From: ZC4RG25 sp023428365
GTDB taxonomy: Bacteria > Pseudomonadota > Alphaproteobacteria > Rhizobiales > Hyphomicrobiaceae
Assembly: GCA_050283925.1 (NCBI GenBank)
Contig: JBNOAI010000005.1
Location: forward strand, 306,131 to 370,130
Reading direction: 5' to 3'
DNA length: 64,000 nt
Part shown: positions 37,292 through 46,306 of the stretch, one piece after another
How positions within the stretch are numbered: the first letter of the stretch is position 1
How the letters are laid out: every line of letters begins with the position of its first letter
Position numbers and translations under genes: made by a program
Notes under the pieces: generated by a model
Databases searched by the model: none
What the model saw: the letters and a program-made list of their open reading frames with translations, nothing else
What the model was told of the DNA's origin: nothing

Positions 37292-37708
37292 ATGGCAGAT
37301 TCTGGCGATCGCTCCGGCGTGGTCTCTACGAGCATTCTTGTCTTGGTGTTGATTGCCGCTGTGGTCGGTGCGCTAAGCGCGCTGGTACTTGGAGAGCTGC
37401 TATCAATCGGCAGTCGGCTGTTGGCCATCATCTCGGGGCTCATTGCCGTCTTGGCGGCAAGCTTTGCGCGCTACAAACTTGTATTCGTTGGCGCTGGCCG
37501 TGGTACGGATGAGTCGCGCATCCCAACGGTGCTCGTCGTCAATGCTGCGATAGCGTCGATAGCTGGCAGCTTGGCGGCTCATGACCTCGCAGCACTGAGC
37601 GGCTTGACCAGCGCAGGCATCCTTGGCGCTTTGGCAGGCTTGCTATCCGCCATTCTGATGGCGCTATTGATGATCACCTATCACTGGAACCGGTTGTCCA
37701 GGCGGTAA
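37292..37708 (+). CDS. Hypothetical membrane protein
   Basis: A 138-residue protein with four hydrophobic segments (about 12-34, 36-57, 80-98, 108-130) and a basic C-terminus (NRLSRR). GAGGACG precedes the ATG. No family recognised. It converges on a strong bidirectional hairpin at 37933-37975. Confidence 0.65.
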   Translation: MADSGDRSGVVSTSILVLVLIAAVVGALSALVLGELLSIGSRLLAIISGLIAVLAASFARYKLVFVGAGRGTDESRIPTVLVVNAAIASIAGSLAAHDLAALSGLTSAGILGALAGLLSAILMALLMITYHWNRLSRR

Positions 37709-37932
37709 TGGCCTACACACTAAAATTGTGTCCGACCTTATCCGTCACCTTAAGGGTTGCACGATTGTTCCCTCCTGGGAACGGCTGAAATGAAACGCTC
37801 CTGCTTCACCCTCGTGATCCGCCCTCTGGTTACGAGGGTATGCTTTATCAGCTCCCAAAACTTTAAAAGCTCAGGTGGAACCCCGTTCACGTTGACGGGG
37901 GTGCGGGCGATCTCTCTTCGAACAGGTCCGCA

Positions 37933-37975
37933 AAAATCCTCGTGATCGGTTAGATCAGGCGATCACGAGGATTTT
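37933..37975. terminator. Strong bidirectional terminator hairpin
   Basis: A perfect 16-bp stem (AAAATCCTCGTGATCG / CGATCACGAGGATTTT) with an 11-nt loop. A runs on the left arm and T runs on the right arm let it work on both strands. It separates the membrane protein gene from the small gene at 37977. Confidence 0.9.
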
Positions 37976-37976
37976 C

Positions 37977-38216
37977 TCATGTGTCGTCAACTCTTAGAAG
38001 CTGCGATACGACGCGAGTAGTTAGTTTGGCTTGATCGCGTTCGCCCCGAGTAGCCTCTGCTATCACACAACGAGCGACATCCTCCCGGCTGATTGACCAC
38101 GAACTGCGATGTTGAGGATTGGAAAGCACGCCCCATGCGTCGGTGACGGCAGCTTCGAGCACATTTAAATCCGCGGCGCCGAACAAACCTGAGTGCACTT
38201 CTTTAAGCTTGGGCAT
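37977..38216 (-). CDS. Small hypothetical protein
   Basis: A 79-residue protein that starts at ATG 38216 with GGGAG 9 nt upstream. The sequence is mostly helical in character with LFGAADLNVLEAAVTDAWGVL near residues 11-31 and an acidic-basic C-terminal part. No motif recognised. It ends 2 bp before the bidirectional terminator. Confidence 0.6.
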   Translation of the reverse strand: MPKLKEVHSGLFGAADLNVLEAAVTDAWGVLSNPQHRSSWSISREDVARCVIAEATRGERDQAKLTTRVVSQLLRVDDT

Positions 38217-38657
38217 GGTTTGTGCTCCCTTTTTAGGTCAGGCGCACACACATCTCCCACTTGCTGTACGCCCAACACCGTTCCCAGCCAGATGTGACGC
38301 TAACAGATAATCGAACGATGTCCAAATCGCGCTGCATACTGATTTATTGGCGGATCACTGGTTTGCTAACGCAGCAGCCGAACCAGCTCGCTATCACTGG
38401 CCATCAATCGCTCAACATGATCAGCCCAGAGCTCCAGTGCCTGCGCGTGCTCGGCTCAATGATCGTGACGATCGTAACCTGCGCCGCTGCCACGACTGGT
38501 GTGATCCATCAGCATGTCGCGGATGACCGAGGAAGAAATCCGGTTTAGCCGTCTGACCTCGATGCGCGACGTTCGCGTGACAAGCAGGAGCTCAACTCCT
38601 TGCCGAGCTTGCCCTTTGTCATTTGTTTCTGGCGCTGGCTGAACTTTGCCAAGCTCA
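38217..38657. other. Intergenic stretch, no gene seen
   Basis: About 440 bp between the small minus-strand gene and the EcfG-like promoter of the secreted protein gene. Short open frames are present but none has a Shine-Dalgarno with coherent codon use. I see nothing supportable here. Confidence 0.5.
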
Positions 38658-38682
38658 GGAACTCAACTCAGGCGGCGGCGTT
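38658..38682 (+). promoter_or_regulatory. EcfG-type general stress promoter
   Basis: GGAAC, 16 nt, CGTT: matches the alphaproteobacterial EcfG consensus exactly. It lies about 48 bp upstream of the secreted YW-rich protein gene, same orientation. Confidence 0.6.
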
Positions 38683-38730
38683 CAGCAGCGGCAAACCACA
38701 ATGTTCGGCTGCCGAAGAAGGAGTTGAGCA

Positions 38731-39339
38731 ATGACCGGTCGCCCCCTAACTCTGGTTACCTGTTGCATTGCTGCCGTAAGCGCGTGGGCGTGGTCGGCGG
38801 AAGCTTTGCCCACGGCTTCACGTACTCAAGCATCACCTGAAGCGAATTCCACGGTGGAAACGATTGCCCGCAGAGGGTTCTCTGGACGTGGATTTTCCGC
38901 CCGTGGATTCTCGGGACGTCGCCTCGCTGGCCGTTCGTTCTATCGCCCCCGCGCCGTAGCTTGGGGACGTGGATATCGGGGCTTTAGAAGCGCAGGATAT
39001 TGGGGAGGGTCGCGGTCGTGGGGACCCAGACGGCTTTACCGAGCGGCCATGTGGGGACCACGTCGCATCAATCGCGTGAGATGGTATCGACCACGATACA
39101 ATCAGTGGCCGGGCCGGTATGCGAGCATGGCCTATTGGAGCCCAAACACCTACTTCTATTGGGGTCGAGGCACCAACTGGGGCCCGAGCGCCTATTCCTA
39201 TTGGCGTCCCCGGACAGTCTATTGGGGAGCCAACAGGTATTGGGGCCCGAGCACGTATTCCTATTGGCGCCCTCGTTTCTGGCGCCCTGTCTGGGGGCGG
39301 GGCTATGGCCAGGCCCATGGCTGGACCGGCTGGCGTTAG
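38731..39339 (+). CDS. Secreted Arg/Gly/Tyr/Trp-rich repeat protein
   Basis: A 202-residue protein with a Sec signal peptide (hydrophobic residues 7-24, cleavage after AEA/LPTA region near 26). The mature chain is almost all Arg, Gly, Ser, Tyr and Trp: first RGFSGRGFSARGFSGRR repeats (about 48-64), then repeated blocks of the type YWGP-x-YSYWRPR. Two blocks about 63 nt apart are nearly identical at the DNA level (39178 and 39241). AAGGAG precedes the ATG, and an EcfG-like promoter lies 48 bp upstream. Likely cell-envelope or extracellular, stress induced. I recognise no enzyme domain; similar low-complexity proteins occur in Bradyrhizobium-type genomes. Confidence 0.8.
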   Translation: MTGRPLTLVTCCIAAVSAWAWSAEALPTASRTQASPEANSTVETIARRGFSGRGFSARGFSGRRLAGRSFYRPRAVAWGRGYRGFRSAGYWGGSRSWGPRRLYRAAMWGPRRINRVRWYRPRYNQWPGRYASMAYWSPNTYFYWGRGTNWGPSAYSYWRPRTVYWGANRYWGPSTYSYWRPRFWRPVWGRGYGQAHGWTGWR

Positions 39340-39573
39340 TCATCTCATCATTGTTCACCTGCGGGTCGAACAACCTATCTGGCGCGGACACAACCGGCGC
39401 GACGTCCCCGCCGGGACGGTGCGCAGGTGACTCTCGCAATCGGCTGCCTCGTTGCCCACGATGAGGCACCCACCGCGCACACGATAATGAGCCGCAGACC
39501 ACGGAAAGGACCCATAAGGGTGTCCGAGGCAGCAGTGACACGGTGCCCGGATCGTTAAAGGGCCGATTGACAC

Positions 39574-40044
39574 TCAGGTTCGGCTAGACCGGTTGAGCAA
39601 GCGCGACGCTCCCGCGATCAGAACGATCGACATTGGTTTGACCAAAGACGACCAATCCTGAAGTGAATCGCTTTCCGTCCAATCCGTGGCAACGTCGACG
39701 ACCATATAGACCAGGATGACCTCAATGAGCGACTGCTTCAGGTTGCTCAAACTCTCAACTCGCATCCAGCCCGGCAATCTTTCCGAGGCTTCGGGTGAGA
39801 GACCAACAACAAATCCAAAGGCGATTGCGTATGCGAAAACGGCAAGCACAACGCCGAAGAGGATGGCATCAGTTGCATGCATTACGGAAGCGGTCACGCT
39901 CTTCCCGCTGCCGGGCGTAACAAGCGACCATACCGCGTCGATAAGGTTGGCCGCACCTTGCCAAAACATCACCATCGCTCCCAGCACTGCACCGAGCACT
40001 GCTATGAGCATGATGTATCGAAATGCCAGAAATATTTGGACCAT
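39574..40044 (-). CDS. UPF0114 (YqhA-like) membrane protein
   Basis: A 156-residue membrane protein with four hydrophobic segments (about 10-30, 60-82, 108-126, 135-150). The pattern SLSNLKQSLIEVILVYMVVD near residues 97-116 matches the SLKNK-helix that marks the YqhA/UPF0114 family. Function unknown. An EcfG-like site with one mismatch sits immediately upstream of the ATG. Confidence 0.75.
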   Translation of the reverse strand: MVQIFLAFRYIMLIAVLGAVLGAMVMFWQGAANLIDAVWSLVTPGSGKSVTASVMHATDAILFGVVLAVFAYAIAFGFVVGLSPEASERLPGWMRVESLSNLKQSLIEVILVYMVVDVATDWTESDSLQDWSSLVKPMSIVLIAGASRLLNRSSRT

Positions 40045-40063
40045 AGACTGGCTCGCAATGGAA

Positions 40064-40088
40064 AACGCTCTTCCGGTCAGGCAGTTCT
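40064..40088 (-). promoter_or_regulatory. Possible EcfG-type promoter (one mismatch)
   Basis: On the minus strand, AGAAC, 16 nt, CGTT (consensus GGAAC-N16/17-CGTT), 20 nt upstream of the UPF0114 start. The first base of the -35 box differs, so this is weaker than the others. Confidence 0.35.
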
Positions 40089-40104
40089 TCCGTTGGTTCC
40101 ATCG

Positions 40105-41210
40105 GGACGAGATTTCGCGACGCTGTCTACTACGACTTACGCATGATGATCTGCCTGGTTCGGATCAATCGATCGTGCGGCAGGCTATCCTTCGAACCCC
40201 GGAAACCAGTCGCCCGGAGCCACGCAGGAGAATGCCGTTCTACCCAAAACCGAAGTTCAACGGCCGGCTAATGGCCATTAGGAGGATGCGGCTAGTCACG
40301 ATCTAAACATACCACGGACACGGACTAGCGAGGTGCTCATTAAGCTCTCCTTCGTCAGAGCGAGGCCTCATTGCCGATGCTGCGGACCAAGTGCGCACGA
40401 ACAGGCCTGACACATGACCGCTGTCGATCACACGTCCAGAAGGCTCGCAAAGCTCCTTGCGTCCGAGGGGCATCTACACATGCACGCCGGTGCACACCGA
40501 TGTCGTCATATGGTGACGCAATCTGATCGAATGTTCGTGGCCCGCAATCGGCTAGGGTGTGCGGTTTCATCTCGGGCACGTTTCACAATCAACCACATCC
40601 TGGTGGCGGCGGCGTTTCGCTTCTGATCCGCCGGACCCTTGCCGTGAAGTCATAGAGCCCGAGGGCCGAACCTACTTAAACACCGCGCCAAACGACGCCC
40701 GAGCCGCAGCCAAAGCCTGCCAAGCAGTCGATCGCGCCGCCGGGTGCGCTAGCGTTGCAGATCCCTGAGGTCAGGTCCATTTCCGAACGTTCCACCCTCA
40801 ACCGCCCACCGGCGCATCAGAGCTGCTGTGGACAGTTTGCGGTGTCGGCGAACCGTTGCCGGTTTCCTCAATCTTTCGTCGATGAACCGATTCAAATCGC
40901 AACTCCGCCCTGGCATTATAATTTTTTGAGAAGGTCCGGGAGCACCATCCGGAGCGGTTTTCGCTGCATGTAAGCAATCCCACGGTCTTTTTCGGTAAGC
41001 GCGTCCCTGCTGTCAGAGATTGGTCGTCCAGGACGCCTCAGTCGATTTCTGTCCTGAGCTGACCACGATGGTGCAACTGAACCGCGATAGCCTCAGAATC
41101 TAGCTTACGGTGCCGACGATAAGTTCGAAGTTTTCGCAGAACGACGATGCGTCGCGCACCCAGACGACACGGGCTTGAATTGCCAAAGTTGGTCACCATA
41201 TTGGATTTAT
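40105..41210. other. Intergenic stretch, no gene seen
   Basis: About 1.1 kb with no open frame that has both a ribosome binding site and a protein-like composition. It ends at the first copy of the structured repeat element. Confidence 0.5.
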
Positions 41211-41393
41211 GTCACAGCTTCGACCCTCCATTGCGCCTCCCCCGGCCAAGCATGTCTTGGCCAGGAACGGGTGTGCGCGGGTCTGATCGCGACGCTGTCG
41301 CTCCCGGCTCCCTAAACACTGATAATCGAACCGTGTTGGCGCATTTGAAGAATGCGCGGGGACAGGGACGTGCGCTGGAGGTCGAGCTGTGAC
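41211..41393. repeat. Structured repeat element, copy 1
   Basis: A 183-bp element bounded by inverted repeats GTCACAGCTTCGAC (41211-41224) and GTCGAGCTGTGAC (41381-41393). Inside are further stems: GGCCAAG-CATGT-CTTGGCC (41244-41262), an AACAC/GTGTT stem, and GCGCATT-TGAAG-AATGCGC. A diverged copy lies at 58347-58519. Stems are kept though the loops differ, so it may be a structured RNA or a MITE-like mobile element. Confidence 0.7.
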
Positions 41394-41544
41394 TGTTGGT
41401 TTGCAAGGTCGAGGTGAAGAACTGCAGGCGTACGCTGCAGGCACTGTCGGGTTTCAGCCCCGCACTGTCACAGCATGACGTCGCTCTCTGGAGAAAAAGC
41501 TGTGGTATCGTCGTATGAACGACGGTTTTTGGAGGGCTTGGGTT

Positions 41545-41721
41545 ATGGACCCAGAACAACAGGCCGCAGGCAAACCCGAGGACGACTCTAAGCACCCGAT
41601 CACTTTCACGGCGGCCTCGGCCAGCGGGAGCGATTTGACGGGTCACACACTCTTGCCGATGCTGATCGCCGGCGTGATCCTTATCATCGTTGCCATGCTG
41701 GTCGTGGTGCTTCTGGTTTGA
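41545..41721 (+). CDS. Small membrane protein
   Basis: A 58-residue protein with a polar N-terminal half (PEQQAAGKPEDDSKHP) and one C-terminal membrane helix (LLPMLIAGVILIIVAMLVVV). The ATG at 41545 has GGAGGG 8 nt upstream. Tail-anchored-type topology with no recognised family. It is one of several very short membrane proteins in this region. Confidence 0.65.
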   Translation: MDPEQQAAGKPEDDSKHPITFTAASASGSDLTGHTLLPMLIAGVILIIVAMLVVVLLV

Positions 41722-41987
41722 GACGAGGTGCGACAGGCCAGGAGTCATCGGACCGGCGCAAAAGGAGCGAGCAGTTCTCCCAACATCGAGGCGCTCCTTA
41801 CTTGACGGGCGCTCGGCGGTGCGTTGGCGCCCGAAGGTGCCGTAGGTGAATCCAAGGTGCCTACTGTTCTGAATGCAGTATGCCCTGTGTGACAGGAGAT
41901 TTTGATGCCCGTCATCTTCTCGCACTCGACCGAAGACGGGCGGATGAACGTCTGCGGCGGGATGGGATTCCATAATTGCGCTAGGCG

Positions 41988-42983
41988 CTAGATCGCTGGC
42001 TTTGGCATCCGCAAGGTCACGCGGTAGCCCGGCTCGAGGTCCTCAAGCGTCATTGTTCCTCCGAGCTGCTGGGTTAACAGCGCAACGACTCGCGAGCCGA
42101 CGCCCTCAGGTACATCTTCGCGCCGACCGATGCCGTTGTCGGTCACCGAAAGGGTTACGTCATCGTCGGCCCGCAGCGTAACCTGGATCACGCCCGCGCG
42201 GCCTTCCGGAAAAGCATACTTGAGGCCGTTGGTCACAAGCTCGTTGACGATGATCGCCAACGGCACGGCCACTTCGCTATGAAGATACAGCTCGTCGGCC
42301 TCGGTCTTGATGGCGACCGGGCTCGTCCCACTGATCGATGCGGCGAGATGCTGGCAGATTTTCGTCAGGTACTCCCTTGCATCGACGACCTTCCGGTCGG
42401 CGCGCAGCGTGAGATGGTCATAAACTTCCGCCATCACCTGAATGCGATCAGCCATCTCTTTCAGCGCTTCTGAAGCCGTCACGTCAGGATGTTTCGCCTG
42501 CAGTCGCATCATTGCCGACAGCATGGCCAGGTTGTTCTTGGTGCGATGCGCCAGCTCCATGAGCAGGACAGACTTGGCTGTCTCGGCCCGTATGGCCCTT
42601 TCCATCTCGGTCCGCAGCGCTTCGCCCACCAACCCAACGGCGGCGCCGGTCGCGGCGAACAAGGTGACGGCTACCAGCACACTTCCTGATACCGGCGCAC
42701 CTGAGATGATCGAGAGGTAGGCGAACACCGTACCGAGCGCGGTTGCAAACAGCGACGCCCACCGGTCAAACATGAAGCCCGCCGCGAAGATGCCGGGCAA
42801 AACGAAGAAAAAGCCGACAAAGCCCGAAAGGTTTTGAAGGGCGATTTGTACCGCCATGCAAAACGCCATTATGGCGGTGGTTGTCACGTACCGGACCCAG
42901 ATAGGCTGCAGCTTTTTGGGAAGAAGAGAGACGACATTCTTCATCGATCGGTCCACTTCAAGTCTCGTCACGCTGCCGGGCAT
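41988..42983 (-). CDS. Sensor histidine kinase (HisKA_2/HWE type, DUF4118-like N-terminus)
   Basis: A 331-residue kinase: N-terminal membrane domain with four hydrophobic segments (about 30-130), then the phospho-acceptor region ELAHRTKNNLAML near residue 145 and an HATPase domain (NELVTNGLKYAFPEG near 240, DNGIGRRED near 285). The ELAHRxKNNL form is of the HisKA_2/HWE class, which in alphaproteobacteria often feeds the PhyR-EcfG general stress pathway; genes with EcfG-type promoters are scattered around it. No response regulator gene is adjacent. The ligand is unknown. Confidence 0.88.
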   Translation of the reverse strand: MPGSVTRLEVDRSMKNVVSLLPKKLQPIWVRYVTTTAIMAFCMAVQIALQNLSGFVGFFFVLPGIFAAGFMFDRWASLFATALGTVFAYLSIISGAPVSGSVLVAVTLFAATGAAVGLVGEALRTEMERAIRAETAKSVLLMELAHRTKNNLAMLSAMMRLQAKHPDVTASEALKEMADRIQVMAEVYDHLTLRADRKVVDAREYLTKICQHLAASISGTSPVAIKTEADELYLHSEVAVPLAIIVNELVTNGLKYAFPEGRAGVIQVTLRADDDVTLSVTDNGIGRREDVPEGVGSRVVALLTQQLGGTMTLEDLEPGYRVTLRMPKPAI

Positions 42984-43179
42984 TAAACTTTTCTGGCAGT
43001 GTGCCGCAATCTTTTAAAAAAACCGGAGCGGTGAGACCTTTCCGATCCCGTTATCGATCGTTGATAGAACCCTGACATGCTTATATTGTGCACATGCGAG
43101 CCGTGTGGTGCTAACTAACTGGCGTCATAAGAGGATGCGCCGCCGTCCTGCCGCTCTGGAGACTAACTTCGGTCCAACA

Positions 43180-43205
43180 GGAACTTGACCGGGATCTCGG
43201 GCGTC
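43180..43205 (+). promoter_or_regulatory. EcfG-like promoter (one mismatch)
   Basis: GGAAC, 17 nt, CGTC (consensus CGTT) about 38 bp upstream of the ku start. DNA-end-joining genes are known members of general stress regulons in related bacteria, so this fits, but the last base of the -10 box differs. Confidence 0.45.
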
Positions 43206-43242
43206 TCACTGAATGTGGTAGCTGTTGTCCCGCGTGAGCCCC

Positions 43243-44067
43243 ATGCCCCGTGCCTACTGGAAAGGCCATCTCAAGCTCTCCCTGGTCTCAATCCCGGTTG
43301 AATTGTTCAACGCCGTCGATAGCTCGGCTGGTATCTCGTTTCGCCAGATCCATAAGCCGTCCGGCCGTCGTATTAACTACGAGAAGGTGGTGCAGGGTGT
43401 CGGCAAGGTGGACAACGTCGATATCGTCAAGGGCTACGAAACCGGCAAGGACACCTACGTCATCCTGGAGCCGGATGAGATCGAGGCCATCAAGCTGGAA
43501 AGCAAAAAGACGCTCGATCTGACGCGCTTCGTCGATGCCAAGGATGTGGACTACCGCTATTTCGAGCGGCCGTACTTCCTGACGCCCGCGGACCAATTCG
43601 CGATGGAAGGCTACGTCGTGATCCGCGACGCACTGCGCAAGACCGGCAAGGTCGGGCTGGGCCAGCTCACCATTTCCGGCCGCGAATGGTTGGTAGCGGT
43701 GGCGCCGCTGCAGGACGGTCTGATGCTGGAGATGCTGCGCTATGCCAACGAACTAAAGGACCCGGCCGAGTTCTTCGACAAGGTTCCGGAAATGAAGCCG
43801 CCGAAGGAGATGATCGATCTCGCAGTGCAGCTGATCGACAGCAAGGCCGGTCCGTTCAAGGCCGATGAGTTCGAGGATCACTATGCAACGGCGCTGACGG
43901 AATTGGTGCAGACCAAGGTGAAGGGCCAAGCGATCCTCGCGCCGCCTGAAGCGGCACCCGCCCGCACCGGCAAGGTCGTCAATCTGATGGAGGCGCTGAA
44001 GCGCAGCCTGGAAGGTGAAGCTGGGGCCAAGAAGAAACCGGCGACCCGGAAGAAGAAGACCGGCTAG
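43243..44067 (+). CDS. ku: Non-homologous end joining protein Ku
   Basis: A 274-residue bacterial Ku, which forms a ring-shaped homodimer on DNA ends and recruits ligase D. The N-terminal GHLKLSLVSIPVELFNA block and the GYETGKDTYVILEPDEI segment are family hallmarks, and the Lys/Arg-rich tail (KKKPATRKKKTG) is the usual C-terminal extension. The start at 43243 is the ATG nearest the homologous N-terminus; a TTG at 43225 is possible. No ligD gene is in the window, only a ligase-like remnant near 53.1 kb. The stop overlaps the convergent small gene by 4 bp. Confidence 0.93.
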   Translation: MPRAYWKGHLKLSLVSIPVELFNAVDSSAGISFRQIHKPSGRRINYEKVVQGVGKVDNVDIVKGYETGKDTYVILEPDEIEAIKLESKKTLDLTRFVDAKDVDYRYFERPYFLTPADQFAMEGYVVIRDALRKTGKVGLGQLTISGREWLVAVAPLQDGLMLEMLRYANELKDPAEFFDKVPEMKPPKEMIDLAVQLIDSKAGPFKADEFEDHYATALTELVQTKVKGQAILAPPEAAPARTGKVVNLMEALKRSLEGEAGAKKKPATRKKKTG

Positions 44068-44303
44068 CGCCGTTTGCGCCCCTGCGGCTGATCGTTGGCA
44101 GGCAGGGTGCGGAGGCTGGCCTTCAACGCCGCCTGCAGGCCGACCGGACGATGATGCTTTTTCAGCAGGTCGGCGAACGCCTCGTCAGCAAGGTCCTGCA
44201 GCGACAGTCCGCGCTCGCGCGCCAGCAGCGCGATCGCGTGCAGCACTTCGGCCTTGAAGGCGATCCTCTTGTTGATCACTGCCGCGCCATCCGTCTTCGC
44301 CAC
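44064..44303 (-). CDS. Small hypothetical protein, RHH/antitoxin-like
   Basis: A 79-residue basic protein starting at GTG 44303, with GGAG upstream. The middle part (FKAEVLHAIALLARERGLSL then QDLADEAFADLL) has the strand-helix-helix rhythm of a ribbon-helix-helix DNA-binding protein. It overlaps the tail of ku by 4 bp on the opposite strand. No toxin partner is visible, so it may simply be a regulator. Confidence 0.6.
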   Translation of the reverse strand: MAKTDGAAVINKRIAFKAEVLHAIALLARERGLSLQDLADEAFADLLKKHHRPVGLQAALKASLRTLPANDQPQGRKRR

Positions 44304-44618
44304 GTTGCGCTCCGCTGCTATCTCCCACCCGCTACCTGGTCGTCAACGGCGTGGGCTCGGGCGCCGTTCCCGATCGCTGCAACCGGCAGGGTCGCGGCCC
44401 GTGATCTGAGCGCTGACAATCCCGCCGGACCGGCCAGATCGGCGATCTGCATCCAAGTTCCGTGCGCCGCTGCCCGATCGCCACCGCGTGCTGCTGCAGC
44501 ATACGGAAGCGTGAATATCTTCCTGCTCAGCATGCATCCGGGCCATGAGCCGACACTCGGTAAACCGGCAGGTCCGGCATGAGTCGAAGCATCAGATATA
44601 CCTGACAGACAGAGCCGC

Positions 44619-45674
44619 TCACGCTACATTATAGACTGGAACCGACTGGCTGATGCCCTTCAGTGACAAACTACCGATCTCCTCAAAGGATACCGTGCCC
44701 TCGACCAGGGTGGCGACGCGCCCGCTCACCAGGATCTGCCCGTCTTTGGCCTCGCTGCAGAGTCGCGCGGCGAGATTCGTGACCGTTCCAATCGCCGTAT
44801 AGTCCATGCGCTCGGCAAAACCGATCTGGCCCAGGGTGGCATAGCCCTGCGAAATGCCGACGCCGAAGCCGACGTCGTGGCCGTGACGTCGCCAGATTTT
44901 CGCCACGTCCGCCGCCGCCTCCCGCATGGCGACTGCCATCTCGATCGCGCGCTTGGCTGGCTCTGGCGTGGGCAGCGGGTCGTTGAAGAACACCATGATC
45001 CCGTCGCCACCGTAGTGATCGAGCGTGCCCTCGAACCGCATGACGATGGGCCCCAGTGCGGCGTGATAATGCCGCAACAGGGCCATGACCTCTTCCGGTT
45101 CTGCGCGCTCAGCGAAAGCCGTAAACCCCCGGATGTCGCAAAACACAACGACGATTTCGCGCCGGTGGCTCTCAAGGATGCTCTCATCGCCCCGCGCGAC
45201 AATCATCTCGGCAAGCTGCGGCGCCAGGAACCGGCGCAACTTGCCGATCCGTTCCAGTTCGGCAACCTGGGCGGCAACCCGCACCTCAAGCTCGCAATTC
45301 CAGCGCGCCACTTCCTCGGTCCGGCCGCGCAATTCGCCGAGCAACCGCGCGTTTTCCATGGCAATCGTCGCCTGGGTGGCGAAGTTCTGCAGAAGGGCAG
45401 TCTGCTTGTCGGAGAACGGCCGCACCTCCTTGCGGTAGATGGTCAGGGCGCCGAGAAGCGCCCGATCCTTGCGGAGCGCCACGACCAGGGCGCTCCGCGC
45501 GCCGCCCAGATCAACGACGGCGCGCCGCAGCGGATTTCCCTGCCGGTAGGCCTCCTCGTCCATCTGATCTAAGTTGTGAATGAGATCCTCGCCCTCCAGA
45601 AGGCGCCAATGCGCATCTCCCGGTCGAGGTTGATCGATTCCCGTCTTGAAATACTCGGCTAGCGCCTCCGGCAC
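44619..45674 (-). CDS. GAF-adenylate/guanylate cyclase (main part of a frameshifted gene)
   Basis: A 351-residue product beginning at an in-frame GTG within a GAF domain (about residues 1-110), then a coiled-coil linker, then a class III nucleotide cyclase domain (about 165-345). Metal-binding Asp residues are present in CDIRGFT and YGGDGIMVFF, so the cyclase could be active. The N-terminal half of the GAF domain is encoded in another frame just upstream (45659-45985), overlapping by 16 bp. The reading frame appears to have lost one base near 45675, so this is probably a damaged but partly expressed gene, or the downstream part is translated by reinitiation. Confidence 0.75.
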   Translation of the reverse strand: MPEALAEYFKTGIDQPRPGDAHWRLLEGEDLIHNLDQMDEEAYRQGNPLRRAVVDLGGARSALVVALRKDRALLGALTIYRKEVRPFSDKQTALLQNFATQATIAMENARLLGELRGRTEEVARWNCELEVRVAAQVAELERIGKLRRFLAPQLAEMIVARGDESILESHRREIVVVFCDIRGFTAFAERAEPEEVMALLRHYHAALGPIVMRFEGTLDHYGGDGIMVFFNDPLPTPEPAKRAIEMAVAMREAAADVAKIWRRHGHDVGFGVGISQGYATLGQIGFAERMDYTAIGTVTNLAARLCSEAKDGQILVSGRVATLVEGTVSFEEIGSLSLKGISQSVPVYNVA

Positions 45675-45985
45675 GCCTCGCTCACGGCGCGGTCGAACCG
45701 CGCCCCGTTATAGACCGTTACGAATCCGAACGAGCCCTCGCAAAGGCGCAACGCATGTTCCAGCATCGCCCCGAAAACTGGCGCCAGATCGCCAGGCGAC
45801 GCGTTGATAAGCTGTAACACTTGGGTCGTGGCGGCCTGCCGGGCTATGGCCTCGTCCCGCTCGACCTCGCATGCGACGAGTTCGCGCCGCAGCTCGGCGA
45901 TGATCTGCTGAGGATCCGCCTTATCGTCGAGCAGCTGACTGTCCGCGGAGGGCATTAGTGTGATCTTGGCTTGGGGATATTCCAT
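45659..45985 (-). pseudogene. N-terminal fragment of frameshifted GAF-cyclase
   Basis: A 108-residue piece: short N-terminus, coiled coil (IIAELRRELVACEVERDEAIARQ) and the first part of a GAF domain (VLQLINASPGDLAPVFGAML). It ends abruptly at Arg-Arg-Arg-stop where homologous proteins continue into the peptide found in the downstream frame. A one-base slip would join the two, giving about 450 residues. Could also be a genuine two-gene split, which I think less likely. Confidence 0.6.
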
Positions 45986-46306
45986 CGCTCCATCGCCCGA
46001 TCAGCATCTTTTGCCGCCTGACCTTCGTTGTAAAGCCATTTTGCGAGGGCACCACAGCCCTACCACGCCACCTCCTCTCTGCCACCATCCGCACCGCACG
46101 TCAGTTACGGCAGCATCGGGCCAGGATATGTTGGAGATGCTTGGTCTGGACGGATGGGTTCCCCTGCTTTTCCTCTCTCCGTTTTAGAAGCTGTTGATAC
46201 GCGGTTCCTGCGCTCTCTCCAGGTTGTCGGATACGTCTTGTCGCAGCGGAATTTTGATCCGATTGCTTCCTATTTCGCCGCGAAGCGTGTATATTTCAAT
46301 TATCCC
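45986..46306. other. Intergenic stretch
   Basis: About 320 bp between the cyclase fragment and the next plus-strand gene. An in-frame extension of the following gene from 46154 exists but is A/T-richer and without a Shine-Dalgarno. Nothing else supportable. Confidence 0.4.
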
